Shown: positions 54,574 through 63,801, numbered from the stretch's first letter. The stretch is DNA of 64,000 bases from Muribaculaceae bacterium (GCA_022509065.1 JAFLTY010000006.1:19364-83363); one strand, 5' to 3'. The notes: generated by a model not told the origin, from the sequence alone. Program-made: numbers and translations.

Positions 54574-55572
54574 ATGATTGATAAATCGAAACCGGTATTG
54601 GTGACCGGAGCTGATGGTTTTATTGGTTCGCATCTTACGGAGGGTTTGCTCAAACAGGGATATAAAGTTCGAGCTCTCGCATTGTATAACTCATTCGGAT
54701 CCTGGGGATGGCTTGATACAGTCCCGGCGGACGATAATCTTGAGATAATAATGGGCGATGTCCGAGATTCGGATTTCTGCAAGTCTCTTTGTAAAGATAT
54801 AGGAACTGTTTTTCATCTCGCCGCCCTCATTGCCATACCCTATAGCTATGTGGCTCCCGACAGTTATGTTGATACAAATATTCGTGGGATCCTCAATATG
54901 CTTCAGGCATCGCGTGACAATGCTGTGGACCGTATCATCGTGACCTCGACAAGCGAGGTATATGGGACGGCGCAATATGTACCTATAGATGAAAAACATC
55001 CACGTCAGCCTCAATCTCCCTATTCAGCTACCAAGATAGGCGCCGACGCTCTTGCTAAAAGTTTCTACAACGCGTTTGATACTCCCGTGGTTATTGCCCG
55101 TCCTTTCAACACATACGGTCCGCGGCAAAGCGCAAGAGCCATTATACCAACTATTATAGGACAGATTGCTTCCGGCGAACGGACTATTAAGGTTGGCGAC
55201 CTTTCGCCTACACGCGATTTTAATTTTGTCGACGATACAGTGCGCGGTTTCGTGGCGTTAGCTCAAGCATCCGCTCAACAGGTGGTAGGAAAAGAAATAA
55301 ATATATGTTCGGGCACCGAAGCGTCAATGCAACAAACACTGGAAACAATAGCCCGTCTTATGGATGCACAGGTCGACTGGCAAACGGAGCCTCAACGATT
55401 AAGACCGACAAAAAGCGAAGTTCACAGACTCGTAGGCGATAACACCTTGATTACCTCCATTACCGATTGGCGCCCTCAAGTCTCTTTGGAAAAAGGCCTC
55501 AAAAAAACCATAGAGTGGTTTACAGATCCTTCCAATCTGAGTAAATACAAAACTACAATATACAACACCTGA
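54574..55572 (+). CDS. legB: LegB-type sugar-nucleotide 4,6-dehydratase
   Basis: 332 residues, extended SDR. VTGADGFIGSHLTEGLL, TSTSEVYGTAQYVPIDEKHP (Ser/Thr-Asp/Glu active-site region), the SPYSATKIGADAL YxxxK motif and RPFNTYGPRQSARAIIPTI. The whole pattern follows Campylobacter LegB, which starts legionaminic acid synthesis by 4,6-dehydration of a GlcNAc nucleotide. The usual next gene, aminotransferase legC, is absent here; the NeuD-type gene follows after 8 nt. Confidence 0.82.
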   Translation: MIDKSKPVLVTGADGFIGSHLTEGLLKQGYKVRALALYNSFGSWGWLDTVPADDNLEIIMGDVRDSDFCKSLCKDIGTVFHLAALIAIPYSYVAPDSYVDTNIRGILNMLQASRDNAVDRIIVTSTSEVYGTAQYVPIDEKHPRQPQSPYSATKIGADALAKSFYNAFDTPVVIARPFNTYGPRQSARAIIPTIIGQIASGERTIKVGDLSPTRDFNFVDDTVRGFVALAQASAQQVVGKEINICSGTEASMQQTLETIARLMDAQVDWQTEPQRLRPTKSEVHRLVGDNTLITSITDWRPQVSLEKGLKKTIEWFTDPSNLSKYKTTIYNT

Positions 55573-55580
55573 TAATTATT

Positions 55581-56201
55581 ATGGCACGACCGATTGCAAT
55601 AGGCGGTGGAGCACATGCCCGTTCTCTATTATCAATGGCTCCTTCAGAATGCCGACCTACGAGCTATGTGTCACCCACACCTTCCCTTCCGCTCGATTGG
55701 TTAGGCGATGACGCACAGTTTCTCGCCGATGACGGTCATCGTGACGATCCTGTCATAATAACCTTTGTGAGCCATCGCGACTGTTCTATGACAACCCGTC
55801 GCAAGATTATCGAAAAATATGCGACTCGAGATTTCGCAACGATAATATCGCAAGACGCACTAATCGCCCCGGATACTCTCATAGGCAACGGAACCATGAT
55901 TTTTCCGCGCACTTTCGTCAACACAGGCGCTGCTATAGGTAATCACTGCATCATTAATACGGGAGCGATTATAGAACACGATGTGAGTATCGGAGACAAT
56001 ACATTTGTGGGACCCGGTGCGATAATTTGCGGAGGAGTGAACATAGGAGCCGATGTGTTTGTGGGCGCGGGAGCTTGCATAAAGAACGGAATTAGTATAA
56101 CAGACGGATGTGTGATAGGAGCCGGTGCCGTAGTTGTTAAAGACATATCGAAAACCGGGGTCTATGTTGGCAATCCTGCGAAATTAAAATGCGAGAAATG
56201 A
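55581..56201 (+). CDS. NeuD-family sugar O/N-acyltransferase
   Basis: 206 residues. PglD/NeuD N-terminal substrate domain (Rossmann-like, MARPIAIGGGAHARSLLSM) followed by left-handed beta-helix hexapeptide repeats from about residue 95 (IGNHCIINTGAIIEHDVSIG, IGADVFVGAGACIKNG) and the terminal VYVGNPAKL. Uses acetyl-CoA to acetylate an amino sugar, probably the LegH step or modification of a nonulosonic acid. Overlaps the next gene by 13 nt. Confidence 0.85.
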   Translation: MARPIAIGGGAHARSLLSMAPSECRPTSYVSPTPSLPLDWLGDDAQFLADDGHRDDPVIITFVSHRDCSMTTRRKIIEKYATRDFATIISQDALIAPDTLIGNGTMIFPRTFVNTGAAIGNHCIINTGAIIEHDVSIGDNTFVGPGAIICGGVNIGADVFVGAGACIKNGISITDGCVIGAGAVVVKDISKTGVYVGNPAKLKCEK

Positions 56202-57208
56202 GGACTCTTGTAATAGCTGAGGCCGGCGTCAATCATAACGGCAGCTTTGATTTGGCAGTAGAAATGATACATGCTGCAAAACGAGTAGGTGCCGATATAA
56301 TCAAATTTCAGACATTCGAGGCCACCGATATAGTGACAGCCGACGCTCCAAAGGCACAATACCAAAAAGCCAATGATGACGCGACATCACAATTGCAAAT
56401 GTTGCGACGTCTTGAGCTAACCCGGCAAAATTTTGTTGATTTAAAACGTGAATGTGAATGTGCGGGTATAGAGTTTATGTCCACCCCCTTTTCCATTAAA
56501 GCCGCGAAGTTCCTTGCAGAAATAGGTATGCGAAGGTGGAAAATCGCATCCGGAGAAATAACGAATTTGCCTCTGTTGGAGTTTGTGGCAAGCGTTGCCG
56601 ACAATGTTATTTTATCCACAGGAATGTCAACCGAGGGCGAAATAGAAACCGCTTTGGAAGTGTTGCTTAAGGGCGGATTGTCTCTTGACAGGATAACGCT
56701 GTTACATTGCACAACAGCTTATCCCACACCTCTCAATAACGTTAATTTGCGAGCCATGGATGCACTGCGAAAGTTCGGGGTTGCACATATTGGATACAGC
56801 GACCACACAAAAGGGACGCTTATTGCTGTGGCAGCCGTCGCCGCCGGGGCTACCGTGGTTGAAAAACATTTCACACTGGATGTCAATATGCCCGGTCCAG
56901 ACCATAAGGCGTCGATAACTCCCGAAGAATTTGTCGAGATGGTGGCTCATATCCGGGATGTTGAGTTGGCATTGGGCGATGGGTTAAAAAGACCAAACGA
57001 CAGTGAAATCGATAATATCTCTGTGGCTCGTAAATCCATTGTGGCAGCGGCTGGTATTAAGGCAGGTGATATATTCAGTGCCGAAAACTTGACGATCAAG
57101 CGCCCCGGAACCGGAATATCTCCCATGATGTGGCACCGACTGCTGGGAAGGGTTTCCAAATCTGATTATAAACGCGACCAGTTAATAGATAATAAAGAAC
57201 TTATATGA
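56189..57208 (+). CDS. N-acetylneuraminate/legionaminate synthase family protein
   Basis: 339 residues. TIM-barrel NeuB domain: VIAEAGVNHNGSFDLAVEMI, IIKFQTFEA, EFMSTPFSIKAAKFL, KIASGEITNLPLLE, ILSTGMSTEGEI, LLHCTTAYPTP and IGYSDHTKGTLIAVAA; C-terminal SAF domain (about 280-339, KSIVAAAGIKAGDIFSAENL). It condenses PEP with a 6-carbon amino sugar to make a 9-carbon nonulosonic acid. Association with legB favours legionaminic acid. The gene overlaps serB by 4 nt (ATGA). Confidence 0.9.
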   Translation: MREMRTLVIAEAGVNHNGSFDLAVEMIHAAKRVGADIIKFQTFEATDIVTADAPKAQYQKANDDATSQLQMLRRLELTRQNFVDLKRECECAGIEFMSTPFSIKAAKFLAEIGMRRWKIASGEITNLPLLEFVASVADNVILSTGMSTEGEIETALEVLLKGGLSLDRITLLHCTTAYPTPLNNVNLRAMDALRKFGVAHIGYSDHTKGTLIAVAAVAAGATVVEKHFTLDVNMPGPDHKASITPEEFVEMVAHIRDVELALGDGLKRPNDSEIDNISVARKSIVAAAGIKAGDIFSAENLTIKRPGTGISPMMWHRLLGRVSKSDYKRDQLIDNKELI

Positions 57209-58425
57209 AACCGGAACTGATTCTGCTAAATATATCCGGTCCCGACAAGACCGGAATAACTGCTAGTCTTACTGAAATACTTGCCAATTACGATGCTACA
57301 ATTCTGGACATAGGTCAAGCTGATATCCATCACACGTTGTCTCTTGGCATTCTTATCAAGACAGACAGCGAGCGTAGCGGCAAGATAATAAAAGAATTAC
57401 TCCTTAAAACGCGCGACCTTCAGGTACAGGTGTCGTTTGACGTAGTTACCGAAGAGGCTTACAATGACTGGGTAAGCCGACAAGGCAAGGGGCGTTATAT
57501 AGTCACCATGTTAGGTAGACAGATAACAGCAAGACAGATTTCGGAAGTGGCTAAGATAATAACTACTCAAGGACTAAATATCGAAACCATAACGCGACTG
57601 ACCGGACGAATACCTCTTGATGAGTCTGAACAGCCTGCAGCTAAGGCTTGTATTGAAATGTTGGTTCGCGGTACACCGCAAAACCGCGAAAACATGCAGG
57701 CACGTTTCATGCAATTGGCGGCAAAACTTAATTTTGACATCTCTTTTCAGGAAGACACCATGTACCGTCGCAGTCGCCGGTTGGTATGTTTCGATATGGA
57801 CTCTACGCTTATCGGCACTGAAGTCATTGACGAACTTGCGGACAGAGCCGGAGTTGGGGAACAGGTGAGAGCGATTACCGAAGCAGCCATGCGAGGCGAA
57901 ATTGACTTTAAAGAAAGTTTTACCCGTCGAGTAGCTTTATTAAAAGGTCTTGATGTCTCAGTCATGAAAGAGATAGCCGAAAACCTCCCCATCACTGAGG
58001 GCGTAGAAAGACTAATGACGGTACTTAAGCGCTCCGGTTATAAAACCGCCATTCTTTCCGGTGGATTTACATATTTTGGCGAGTATCTTAAGCAACGTTT
58101 TGGTATTGACTATGTATATGCCAATGAGCTTGAAGTGGGTCCGGACGGCAAATTGACGGGGAGGTATCTCGGGGATATCGTTGATGGAGAAAGGAAAAAG
58201 GAATTGCTAAAAATAATTGCGCAGGTTGAAAATATAAATATAGCGCAGACAATAGCTGTCGGTGATGGGGCCAACGACCTCCCGATGTTGTCTACGGCCG
58301 GTTTGGGCATAGCCTTTCACGCCAAGCCTAAGGTCAAGGCGGAGGCGGGTCAAAGCATATCGACGATTGGTATTGACGGCGTCCTATACTTTTTAGGTTT
58401 CAAAGACTCGTATATCCAGACTTGA
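57205..58425 (+). CDS. serB: Phosphoserine phosphatase with N-terminal ACT repeats
   Basis: 406 residues. Two ACT domains (about 1-90 and 97-180; LNISGPDKTGITASLTEILA) precede the HAD phosphatase: DMDST (Asp197, Asp199), TAILSGGFTYFGEYLKQ motif II and GDGANDLPMLSTAGLGIAF motif IV. Final step of serine synthesis. The 4-nt overlap with the NeuB-type synthase is odd; a phosphatase for a 9-phosphate sugar acid is conceivable but the double ACT layout is that of Bacteroidetes SerB. Confidence 0.92.
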   Translation: MKPELILLNISGPDKTGITASLTEILANYDATILDIGQADIHHTLSLGILIKTDSERSGKIIKELLLKTRDLQVQVSFDVVTEEAYNDWVSRQGKGRYIVTMLGRQITARQISEVAKIITTQGLNIETITRLTGRIPLDESEQPAAKACIEMLVRGTPQNRENMQARFMQLAAKLNFDISFQEDTMYRRSRRLVCFDMDSTLIGTEVIDELADRAGVGEQVRAITEAAMRGEIDFKESFTRRVALLKGLDVSVMKEIAENLPITEGVERLMTVLKRSGYKTAILSGGFTYFGEYLKQRFGIDYVYANELEVGPDGKLTGRYLGDIVDGERKKELLKIIAQVENINIAQTIAVGDGANDLPMLSTAGLGIAFHAKPKVKAEAGQSISTIGIDGVLYFLGFKDSYIQT

Positions 58426-58437
58426 TATATGCAGTTG

Positions 58438-58470
58438 TTTGCTGTATTTCAGTCAATTTTTGTAAATTTG
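58438..58470 (+). promoter_or_regulatory. Promoter of the GH43 gene
   Basis: TTTG (58438-58441), 21-nt spacer, TAAATTTG (58463-58470), a full consensus match. It starts only 13 nt after the serB stop and separates the GH43 gene from the nonulosonic acid run. Confidence 0.75.
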
Positions 58471-58512
58471 CAGAGAAGCAATTGCGTATTTAACTGTTTT
58501 TGTTTTTCCTAC

Positions 58513-59610
58513 ATGAAAAAATCCTCATTATGCTTTCTGGTCGGAACGGTTTTAACAACTGCAACTTTAGCTGCGCAATCCACTGATTCTACTTTGACTC
58601 AAGTAGGGTATAACGATGATGTCAACAGCGCATCCCACCCTTATGATAACGATACGTTGACATATCAGAATCCCGTTATTAGAAAAAGTGTTCCCGATCC
58701 GACAGTGTTACGTGCCGAAGATGGGTATTATTATTTATATGCCACCGAAAGCGTTACCCGAAACGTACCAATATATCGCTCGCCCGACATGGTAGACTGG
58801 CAACTTGTGGGTACTGTGTTTACCGATGAAAACCGTCCGACATTTGTAGAGAGTTTACCTAAGTCCTCCGCTCGCATATGGGCGCCTGATATCAATTATG
58901 TAGATGGTAAGTATTACCTTTATTATTCTATGTCGCGCTGGGGCTCTGAATGGGAATGTGGAATAGGTGTCGCAACAGCGGATAGCCCGACAGGGCCTTT
59001 TCTAAATCATGGAAAGATGTTTATATCAAGTGACTTTGGAACACAAAATTCTATAGATCCGTTCTTTATTGAGGACAACGGACGCAAGTATCTTTTTTGG
59101 GGCTCTTTCCGAGGTATATGGGGCGCTGAACTGACCGACGACGGTCTGGCCGTGCGTCCCGAAACTATACGCCAAATTGTGGGTACACTGACAGAAGGCA
59201 CATATATCCTACCTAAAGAAGGTTACTATTATCTTATTGGATCGGCCGGTTCGTGTTGTGAAGGTGCGAATTCGACTTATCATCTTGTCATGGCTCGCTC
59301 GGAGAATCTGTTCGGCCCATATGTTGACATGTCCGGAGAGCCGGCTCTTGATAATCATTTTTCCCCGCTTCTGTACCGCAGCGATAAAGTTATAGGTCCG
59401 GGACATAACGCCGAATTTATGCAGGATGATGCCGGGCAATGGTGGATTATCTATCACGGTTTCTTAGCCGATAACGAGGGTGAAGGAAGAGTCGGATTTC
59501 TTGACAGGGTGTTTTGGTCTGAAAACGGGTGGCCTTATATTCTCGATATGCGTCCTTCCGAAAGCGCACCTAAGCCCATAATAAAACAATCGGCAGCCAT
59601 TATGCCATAG
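58513..59610 (+). CDS. GH43-family glycoside hydrolase (secreted)
   Basis: 365 residues from the ATG at 58513, which gives the signal peptide KKSSLCFLVGTVLTTATLAA. A longer frame from 58429 would start before the promoter and is rejected. Five-bladed propeller with the catalytic set: Asp62 (SVPDPTVL), Asp182 (NSIDPFF, pKa modulator) and Glu228 (LTEGTYIL). WAPDINYVDGKYYLYYS and GPGHNAEFMQDDAGQWWIIYHG are typical. Acts on alpha-arabinan- or beta-xylan-type side chains; exact linkage unknown. No SusCD pair nearby. Confidence 0.92.
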   Translation: MKKSSLCFLVGTVLTTATLAAQSTDSTLTQVGYNDDVNSASHPYDNDTLTYQNPVIRKSVPDPTVLRAEDGYYYLYATESVTRNVPIYRSPDMVDWQLVGTVFTDENRPTFVESLPKSSARIWAPDINYVDGKYYLYYSMSRWGSEWECGIGVATADSPTGPFLNHGKMFISSDFGTQNSIDPFFIEDNGRKYLFWGSFRGIWGAELTDDGLAVRPETIRQIVGTLTEGTYILPKEGYYYLIGSAGSCCEGANSTYHLVMARSENLFGPYVDMSGEPALDNHFSPLLYRSDKVIGPGHNAEFMQDDAGQWWIIYHGFLADNEGEGRVGFLDRVFWSENGWPYILDMRPSESAPKPIIKQSAAIMP

Positions 59611-59695
59611 ATGTTTCAACTTTTTTGGTCATTGATGCCCACAAAGTACTTCAAGCAAGAGTTATAGCAGTTAACAATCATTTATATACCTGATA

Positions 59696-60844
59696 ATGAA
59701 AAATTTAATATCGACAAGCAGGCGTTTTACAGCCAAACTTTTTATAAGTATCTTTTTGTTACTTTTCATGTTTCCGACCATAACAGTTAAAGGCGGTGTT
59801 TTGATAACAGATGCCGAGAGCGGAGAACCATTGCCGCGTGCTTCTATTTTCGACAACAAAGGTCTGTTTATCGGGATATCCACTGATAATGGCGAAGTGC
59901 CGGAAAATATACCTGCTGATTCATACCCATTGAGTATCAGATATATTGGTTATGATCAAGCTTCGGTTGACTCTCCAGATGCAGGGACAGTTAGTTTAAC
60001 TGAATCGTCTTACGAATTGCCTGAGATTGTAGTGAATAACGTTGACCATAATCTTTTGCATATTATTGCCTATGTACGCGTGTTCTCTTCGGGAGTGAAC
60101 TCCACAGATACACTGAACTATTTTACCGAACGTATCGTTGATTTCATGATACCGCTTGATAAAAAGGCAAAATACAAGGGATGGAAGAATTCGCGCGTAT
60201 TGGCTGAACGAGCATATCAGCATAAAAAGAGAAACAACAAATATGAACAGATAGACACTCTTATTTATATCGAAAACCGCAAATCGAATGGTACTTCATA
60301 CAATTTAGCGGAAAAATTTATTATCCCCGAAGCTTTGCTTGCCGGAGACACGTCCCAGGTAGTTATAGACGGAAAATATTGGCCTAAAGATACATGGAAT
60401 GTTATAGGTGACAGTTATTTCTTGTTGCGTGATAATCTTGCCGATAGCAAAGATCATAAAAAATCGCCGGCCATTCTCAAGATGCTCGGGATGACAGCCG
60501 ATATGACGAAGTACGATGAGTTCTATAAGTTTACACCTGATAGCAAAGGGAGCATACGAGCCGACCGTATAGCCCAGGCGGCCTATATGTTTGATATCAT
60601 TATGAGAGGTAAGCTAATAAAATGGGCATCAGGTCAAGGTGATCCCATTACCATGAGTAGTTACGGTGAGTTGTTTGTTATCGACCGGGAGTACCTTACG
60701 GCAGATCAGGCAAAAGAGCTCAAGAAAGACCCACCGGTAATAGATGCGGCTACATTTAAGGCTCCTGATCACGTTCCCGCCATTCCAGAAAAGACTCAAC
60801 TATTGAAAGAAGCGGTTATTAAGGCGCATCCTTCCGCCCATTAA
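59696..60844 (+). CDS. Exported protein with carboxypeptidase-regulatory-like domain
   Basis: 382 residues. Basic start and membrane stretch (about 11-32, FTAKLFISIFLLLFMFPTIT) act as a signal. Residues 33-115 show the CarboxypepD_reg-like beta-sandwich pattern (GGVLITDAESGEPLPRASIF, SIRYIGYDQASV). The C-terminal 260 residues are soluble, with no enzyme signature. Probably envelope-associated. It precedes the DUF3943 gene by 20 nt. Confidence 0.7.
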   Translation: MKNLISTSRRFTAKLFISIFLLLFMFPTITVKGGVLITDAESGEPLPRASIFDNKGLFIGISTDNGEVPENIPADSYPLSIRYIGYDQASVDSPDAGTVSLTESSYELPEIVVNNVDHNLLHIIAYVRVFSSGVNSTDTLNYFTERIVDFMIPLDKKAKYKGWKNSRVLAERAYQHKKRNNKYEQIDTLIYIENRKSNGTSYNLAEKFIIPEALLAGDTSQVVIDGKYWPKDTWNVIGDSYFLLRDNLADSKDHKKSPAILKMLGMTADMTKYDEFYKFTPDSKGSIRADRIAQAAYMFDIIMRGKLIKWASGQGDPITMSSYGELFVIDREYLTADQAKELKKDPPVIDAATFKAPDHVPAIPEKTQLLKEAVIKAHPSAH

Positions 60845-60864
60845 TAGATGCTTAAGACGCATTT

Positions 60865-62454
60865 ATGCGAGGTCGATTTATTGTATCATTATTCCTGTTG
60901 TTTTGCGGATTTGTTTTTATTAATAGACTATCCGCCGGGACGCGAGATACTGATAGGGTAAGTGTTGGACGGCTCGAGTTTGCAGAAATTCCGCCTGTAC
61001 CTACACCGCAATTGCCTGATAGCGTTGATGTCGCAAGACTGAATCATAAGGCATTCTGGCGAGCATCTGCCGAGGTGGTTGGCTTTAATCTTGCCTTATG
61101 GTCGTTCGATAGATATATCCGTCACGGTGAATACTCGTACATCTCCTGGAATACTATAAAGGAGAATTTCAGACACGGCTTCGAATGGGATAACGACCAA
61201 TTGCTTACAAACATCTTTGCCCATCCCTACAATGGCTCCTTGTACTATAACGCTGCTCGTAGCAACGGATATAATTTCTGGCAGTCATCGTTGTTTACTA
61301 TCGGTGGCAGCGCCATGTGGGAAATGTTTATGGAACGCGAGTATCCATCAACAAACGATATCATAGCTACTCCCGTTGGAGGAACTGCTCTTGGCGAAGT
61401 ACTGTATCGTTTGTCCGACCTTGTCATTGATGACCGAACTGAAGGTTGGGAGAGAGCGGGTCGTGAAGTTGCAGCTTTTGTTCTATCGCCAATGAGGGGA
61501 CTGACTCGTGTAGTAACCGGTAGGGCATGGATGCAACGTGATACTCCGGGTCGACGTTTCGGGATTCCTCCCGTAAATCTTTCTTTCTCCTTGGGAGCCC
61601 GGTTGTTACTTTTCCATGATTATAAACAATATGTAAAAGGGGGAATGACGGGACGCGTCAGCATAGAATATGGTGATAGATTTGCCAAGCGTACAGTCCA
61701 GCCGTATGACTACTTTACATTTCTGCTTGACTTCGATGTCATGAAAGGACAACCGTTATTGAGTAGGCTTGAAATACATGGACGTCTATTGTCAAAAGAG
61801 ATTTATGACAGTCCTAAAAGTCACGTTTCAGTCGGTATGTACCAACATTTTGATTTCATGGACTCAGACACAATATCACCACAGACTAAGTCCAATAAAC
61901 TCTTCGAATGTCTTGTGCCTTACAAACTTGGAGTACCCGCGAGTCTCGGGGCAGGCATAACCGGTCGTTATACAGAATCGGGTGTCTGGCACATAGAGGG
62001 CAACGCGCATGTCAACGCAGTGTTTCTTGGCGGGATACTCACTGATTTTTATCGTAATGACGAACGTAACTATAATTGGGGAACCGGATTTTCGGTCAAA
62101 GGAGGCGCCAGTTGTTTTAACCGACCTTTGGGACTGAACATGGGTGCCAATATTCGTTTCTATAAAATTTACACGCTAAAAGGCTGCGATTTGGACTATT
62201 TGGAATACCCTGACCTATTGGAGCCAAATAGGCAGGGTGACAAGTGCAATACTGGCTTTTTTACTCTTAATTTCCATTGCAACTGCAGGTTGTGGCACAA
62301 CTTATACGCAACTTTTAATCTGGATTGGTATAAGCGGCGTTCGCATTATCTTGAATTGAATCTTAAGGACGCGAACGAATATTACTTGGCCAGTTCTCCT
62401 ATATTCAAATCCAATCAATTGGGTCTGAAAATGATGTTGACATATAATCTTTAA
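60865..62454 (+). CDS. DUF3943 family outer-membrane protein
   Basis: 529 residues, signal peptide (RGRFIVSLFLLFCGFVFINRLSAG). The DUF3943 block is clear at about 65-215: WNTIKENFRHGFEWDNDQL, FAHPYNGSLYYNAARSNGYN, FWQSSLFTIGGSAMWEMFME, NDIIATPVGGTALGEVLYRL. The C-terminal half has strand-like repeats. The family is of unknown role. It faces the ECF operon convergently. Confidence 0.85.
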   Translation: MRGRFIVSLFLLFCGFVFINRLSAGTRDTDRVSVGRLEFAEIPPVPTPQLPDSVDVARLNHKAFWRASAEVVGFNLALWSFDRYIRHGEYSYISWNTIKENFRHGFEWDNDQLLTNIFAHPYNGSLYYNAARSNGYNFWQSSLFTIGGSAMWEMFMEREYPSTNDIIATPVGGTALGEVLYRLSDLVIDDRTEGWERAGREVAAFVLSPMRGLTRVVTGRAWMQRDTPGRRFGIPPVNLSFSLGARLLLFHDYKQYVKGGMTGRVSIEYGDRFAKRTVQPYDYFTFLLDFDVMKGQPLLSRLEIHGRLLSKEIYDSPKSHVSVGMYQHFDFMDSDTISPQTKSNKLFECLVPYKLGVPASLGAGITGRYTESGVWHIEGNAHVNAVFLGGILTDFYRNDERNYNWGTGFSVKGGASCFNRPLGLNMGANIRFYKIYTLKGCDLDYLEYPDLLEPNRQGDKCNTGFFTLNFHCNCRLWHNLYATFNLDWYKRRSHYLELNLKDANEYYLASSPIFKSNQLGLKMMLTYNL

Positions 62455-62494
62455 CATTTATTGTCGCACCGGCTCTAAGTACTGCCGAAATCCG

Positions 62495-62887
62495 TTAATC
62501 CGTGTGTCTTCGTCTAATCAAAGCGAGGGAAATTTCATATCCGCTAAGACAGCTGATTACCGATGCTAAACCTACGGTAAGCCATGACAGAACCTTATAT
62601 TCGGTTGCTTCGTCGGGTATTATCCCTGAATGAAAGTCAGCAGGAATTAAGTTGCCCAGAAAGTCTATAATATAAGGTGTGAATAAGGAAGCTATTCCGC
62701 CGGCGATAAAGCTAACGGCTATCGCTATCAAAGCGGCACAGCGGCTTTGGCGACGCATCCGACGGCTTTGCTCTCGGATAAGTTCAACAGAGTCAAGCTT
62801 ATACTCCAGTGCTTTCATAAAAGCAAAATCGTCCGGCATTTGCGGCTCATAATTTTTGAACAGGTCTTTTATCGGGTCTTTATCCAT
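62495..62887 (-). CDS. Membrane protein downstream of an ECF sigma factor (possible anti-sigma factor)
   Basis: 130 residues. A cytoplasmic N-terminus of about 45 residues (FKNYEPQMPDDFAFMKALEY) and two or three membrane segments (about 48-70, 72-82, 98-122). Position directly after the sigma gene (12 nt) and the topology fit a small anti-sigma factor, but the ASD/ZAS zinc motif (HxxxCxxC) is absent, so the family is not recognised. Confidence 0.55.
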   Translation of the reverse strand: MDKDPIKDLFKNYEPQMPDDFAFMKALEYKLDSVELIREQSRRMRRQSRCAALIAIAVSFIAGGIASLFTPYIIDFLGNLIPADFHSGIIPDEATEYKVLSWLTVGLASVISCLSGYEISLALIRRRHTD

Positions 62888-62899
62888 AGTCGGGTAGGG

Positions 62900-63382
62900 C
62901 TATTGTTGATTCTCAATAATGAGACGCAGATGACGGCGTCCTCTCGAAAGGTGTTGTTTGGCAGCGTCGGTCGATATGTTCAGAGTCTTTGCTATTTCCT
63001 TCAAAGTGTAGTCTTCCAGATAGAACAGCAGGATAGCTGTGCGTTCGTTTGCGGATAGCGACTCAAGTGCCTTGTAAAGATTATCATACTCGAATGCATT
63101 ATCGGCATTGTCTTTAGCCGGAAGGTTAGTGAGAGTATCGGTACTGACATGATACCTTGCGGAACGCGTATGGTTGATGAAGGTATTATATGCAATACGA
63201 TAAAGCCAATTAATGGCTTTGTCAGGGTCTTTTAGCATGTCGAGGGACACATATGCCTTCATATATGTCTCCTGGGCTATATCATCGGCAAGTGCGCAGT
63301 CGCCGCAGCATAGAGCAGCCAAAAACCGTCTCAGCGATTTTCGGCTTTGCTCCACAAGGGCTATGAACTGCTGTCGCGTCAT
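62900..63382 (-). CDS. ECF-type RNA polymerase sigma factor
   Basis: 160 residues. Sigma-70 region 2 (CGDCALADDIAQETYMKAYV, INWLYRIAYNTFINHTRS) and region 4 (ALESLSANERTAILLFYLED, YTLKEIAKTLNISTDAAKQH helix-turn-helix, LSRGRRHLR). Region 2 is a little short. It directs RNA polymerase to stress or envelope genes. Start overlaps the preceding membrane gene by 4 nt; together with the next gene forms a three-gene operon. Confidence 0.93.
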   Translation of the reverse strand: MTRQQFIALVEQSRKSLRRFLAALCCGDCALADDIAQETYMKAYVSLDMLKDPDKAINWLYRIAYNTFINHTRSARYHVSTDTLTNLPAKDNADNAFEYDNLYKALESLSANERTAILLFYLEDYTLKEIAKTLNISTDAAKQHLSRGRRHLRLIIENQQ

Positions 63383-63801
63383 TTTTTATCCCCGTTGATA
63401 TCATTTTTTTTGCGTGTCACAAAATACACTATCAGATAACTTAGACCGATAGCCAGGGATAGGAATCCAAAAAATATAAGTCCAAAAACATCCTCAACAT
63501 CGTGAGCCTTGGCATAGCTGAGTATCCATAACGCAGAAACAATCAAGCCCACGCCTATCAACGAGAAAATGCAACCTCTGAGCAAACGCAGGTTTAGAAT
63601 CTCCCACGGCGATTTCTGTGGTTTGCGCAAGGCCTCTGTAAGGTGTTCGGTGTCTATATCATTGCCCGACTCAATAGCCTTTATTATGATTTGCGCTCTT
63701 TTATTGTCATTGTTCATAATGGTGTAACAAATAATCCAAACTATTGAGACGGGCAATACGACGCATATAAAAATCGGTACTAAAACAGTGTGCAGTATCA
63801 T
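63379..63801 (-). CDS. DUF6249-like membrane protein in the ECF operon
   Basis: 140 residues. Membrane segments at about 4-26, 76-95 and 104-129; a polar loop (NNDNKRAQIIIKAIESGNDI) lies between the first and second. The pattern recalls the DUF6249 family often found next to ECF sigma factors in Bacteroidales; that is recall, not a search. First gene of the operon. Confidence 0.6.
   Translation of the reverse strand: MILHTVLVPIFICVVLPVSIVWIICYTIMNNDNKRAQIIIKAIESGNDIDTEHLTEALRKPQKSPWEILNLRLLRGCIFSLIGVGLIVSALWILSYAKAHDVEDVFGLIFFGFLSLAIGLSYLIVYFVTRKKNDINGDKK

Noticed and set aside
58429..58512. Upstream ATG extending the GH43 enzyme by 28 residues
   Set aside because: The region holds a full consensus promoter and the extension would bury the signal peptide.
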